From the NCBI GenBank assembly GCA_015661095.1, contig JACVQI010000123.1, positions 1-5,982 of the forward strand: 5,982 nucleotides of DNA, in the 5' to 3' direction. This DNA comes from Gammaproteobacteria bacterium (GTDB taxonomy: Bacteria > Pseudomonadota > Gammaproteobacteria > Eutrophobiales > Eutrophobiaceae). This document shows, piece after piece, positions 5,768-5,982 of this stretch; position 1 is the first letter of the stretch; each line of letters begins with the position of its first letter. A program made the position numbers and the translations under genes. The notes below the pieces were generated by a model. That model worked only from the letters and a program-made list of their open reading frames with translations, did not search any database and was not told the origin of the DNA.

Positions 5768-5786
5768 GCAAGGCGCTTGCTCAAGC
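5768..5786 (+). repeat. Overlapping small inverted repeats in narK-like leader
   Basis: GCAAG-GCG-CTTGC (5768-5780) and GCTTG-CT-CAAGC (5775-5786) share the CTTG arm, so only one hairpin can form at a time. They sit 20 nt before the ribosome site. Stems are only 5 bp, and the function is unknown. Confidence 0.3.
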
Positions 5787-5805
5787 CTCAGTCTTACACT
5801 TCGAC

Positions 5806-5809
5806 GGAG
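5806..5809 (+). promoter_or_regulatory. Ribosome binding site of narK-like gene
   Basis: GGAG lies 5 nt before the ATG at 5815, a good Shine-Dalgarno site that decides the start of the transporter gene. Confidence 0.75.
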
Positions 5810-5814
5810 TAGTT

Positions 5815-5982
5815 ATGAAATCCAGCACGACAGCGTTCAAACTTTTGTCATTTCAAGGCAAGTACCGCATCCTGCATCTGACCTGGTTCGCGTTTTTTCT
5901 GTCCTTTGTCGTGTGGTTCAACCACGCGCCGTTGCTGGCATCGATCCAGGAGACCTTTGGCCTCACCGATCAACAGGTCAAG
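5815..5982 (+). CDS. narK: NarK-type nitrate/nitrite MFS transporter, N-terminal part
   Basis: The first 56 codons of a major facilitator transporter of the nitrate/nitrite porter family, cut by the right edge. A short polar start leads to LLSFQGKYRILHLTWFAF, and the first membrane helix spans about residues 20-45 (LTWFAFFLSFVVWFNHAPLL), followed by ASIQETFGLTDQQVK. This N-terminus is very close to NarK1/NasA-type proteins as I recall them, where LHLTWFAFFLSFVVWFNHAP is a hallmark. The full protein would have 12 helices and move nitrate in, or exchange it for nitrite, across the inner membrane. The ATG is supported by GGAG 5 nt before it. Divergent from the rnfE-like gene. A neighbouring nar or nas operon is likely beyond the window, but this is inference. 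Confidence 0.92.
   Translation, partial: MKSSTTAFKLLSFQGKYRILHLTWFAFFLSFVVWFNHAPLLASIQETFGLTDQQVK

Noticed and set aside
5564..5812. 82-codon + strand open frame between the rnfE-like and narK-like genes
   Set aside because: It overlaps the rnfE-like start and the narK-like ribosome site, has no ribosome site of its own, and shows a Ser/Met-rich sequence without family features. Probably chance.
1..5982. CRISPR array, tRNA or rRNA gene, insertion sequence or attachment site
   Set aside because: No regularly spaced direct repeats, cloverleaf-like sequence, transposase or integrase frame, or long terminal inverted repeats were seen on reading both strands.

Overview
The window looks like a chromosomal piece of a gammaproteobacterium. 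The endonuclease III reads very close to the enterobacterial protein, an rnfE-type gene sits directly before nth (the usual gammaproteobacterial order is rnfABCDGE-nth), and the right edge opens a NarK-type nitrate/nitrite transporter, which points to nitrate respiration or assimilation. A free-living, metabolically versatile lineage (for example a sulfur oxidiser) would fit, but the genus cannot be told from this sequence.

Left part, + strand (1-1992): the C-terminal end of a Hanks-type Ser/Thr protein kinase, broken by an apparent one-base deletion in a T run near 174-178; then a PP2C-type phosphatase starting 1 nt after the kinase stop; then a protein with an N-terminal FHA domain and a degenerate C-terminal FHA-like domain. 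Together they form a kinase / phosphatase / phosphothreonine-reader cassette.

Middle part, - strand (2100-4177): a partner-switching set in the order GAF-PP2C (RsbU/SpoIIE-like) phosphatase, RsbW-like GHKL kinase/anti-sigma protein, and STAS anti-sigma antagonist. The first two overlap by 4 nt. No sigma factor is visible. The two signalling cassettes meet tail to tail across a 107-nt convergent gap rich in short palindromes.

Right part, - strand (4209-5571): a divergent, orphan RnfE/RsxE-family membrane protein that appears to lack both conserved cluster cysteines, then nth only 3 nt behind it, then a 23-codon open frame that may or may not be real. All of these lie on the same strand as the partner-switching genes, so one long transcript is possible. 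A 243-nt divergent region (5572-5814) separates rnfE from the narK-like gene at 5815, which runs off the window.

The main points of interest are the side-by-side presence of two different protein-phosphorylation systems, the broken kinase, the altered ATP-binding G1 box of the RsbW-like protein, and the orphan cysteine-less RnfE homologue. I see no CRISPR, tRNA, rRNA, transposase or integrase.
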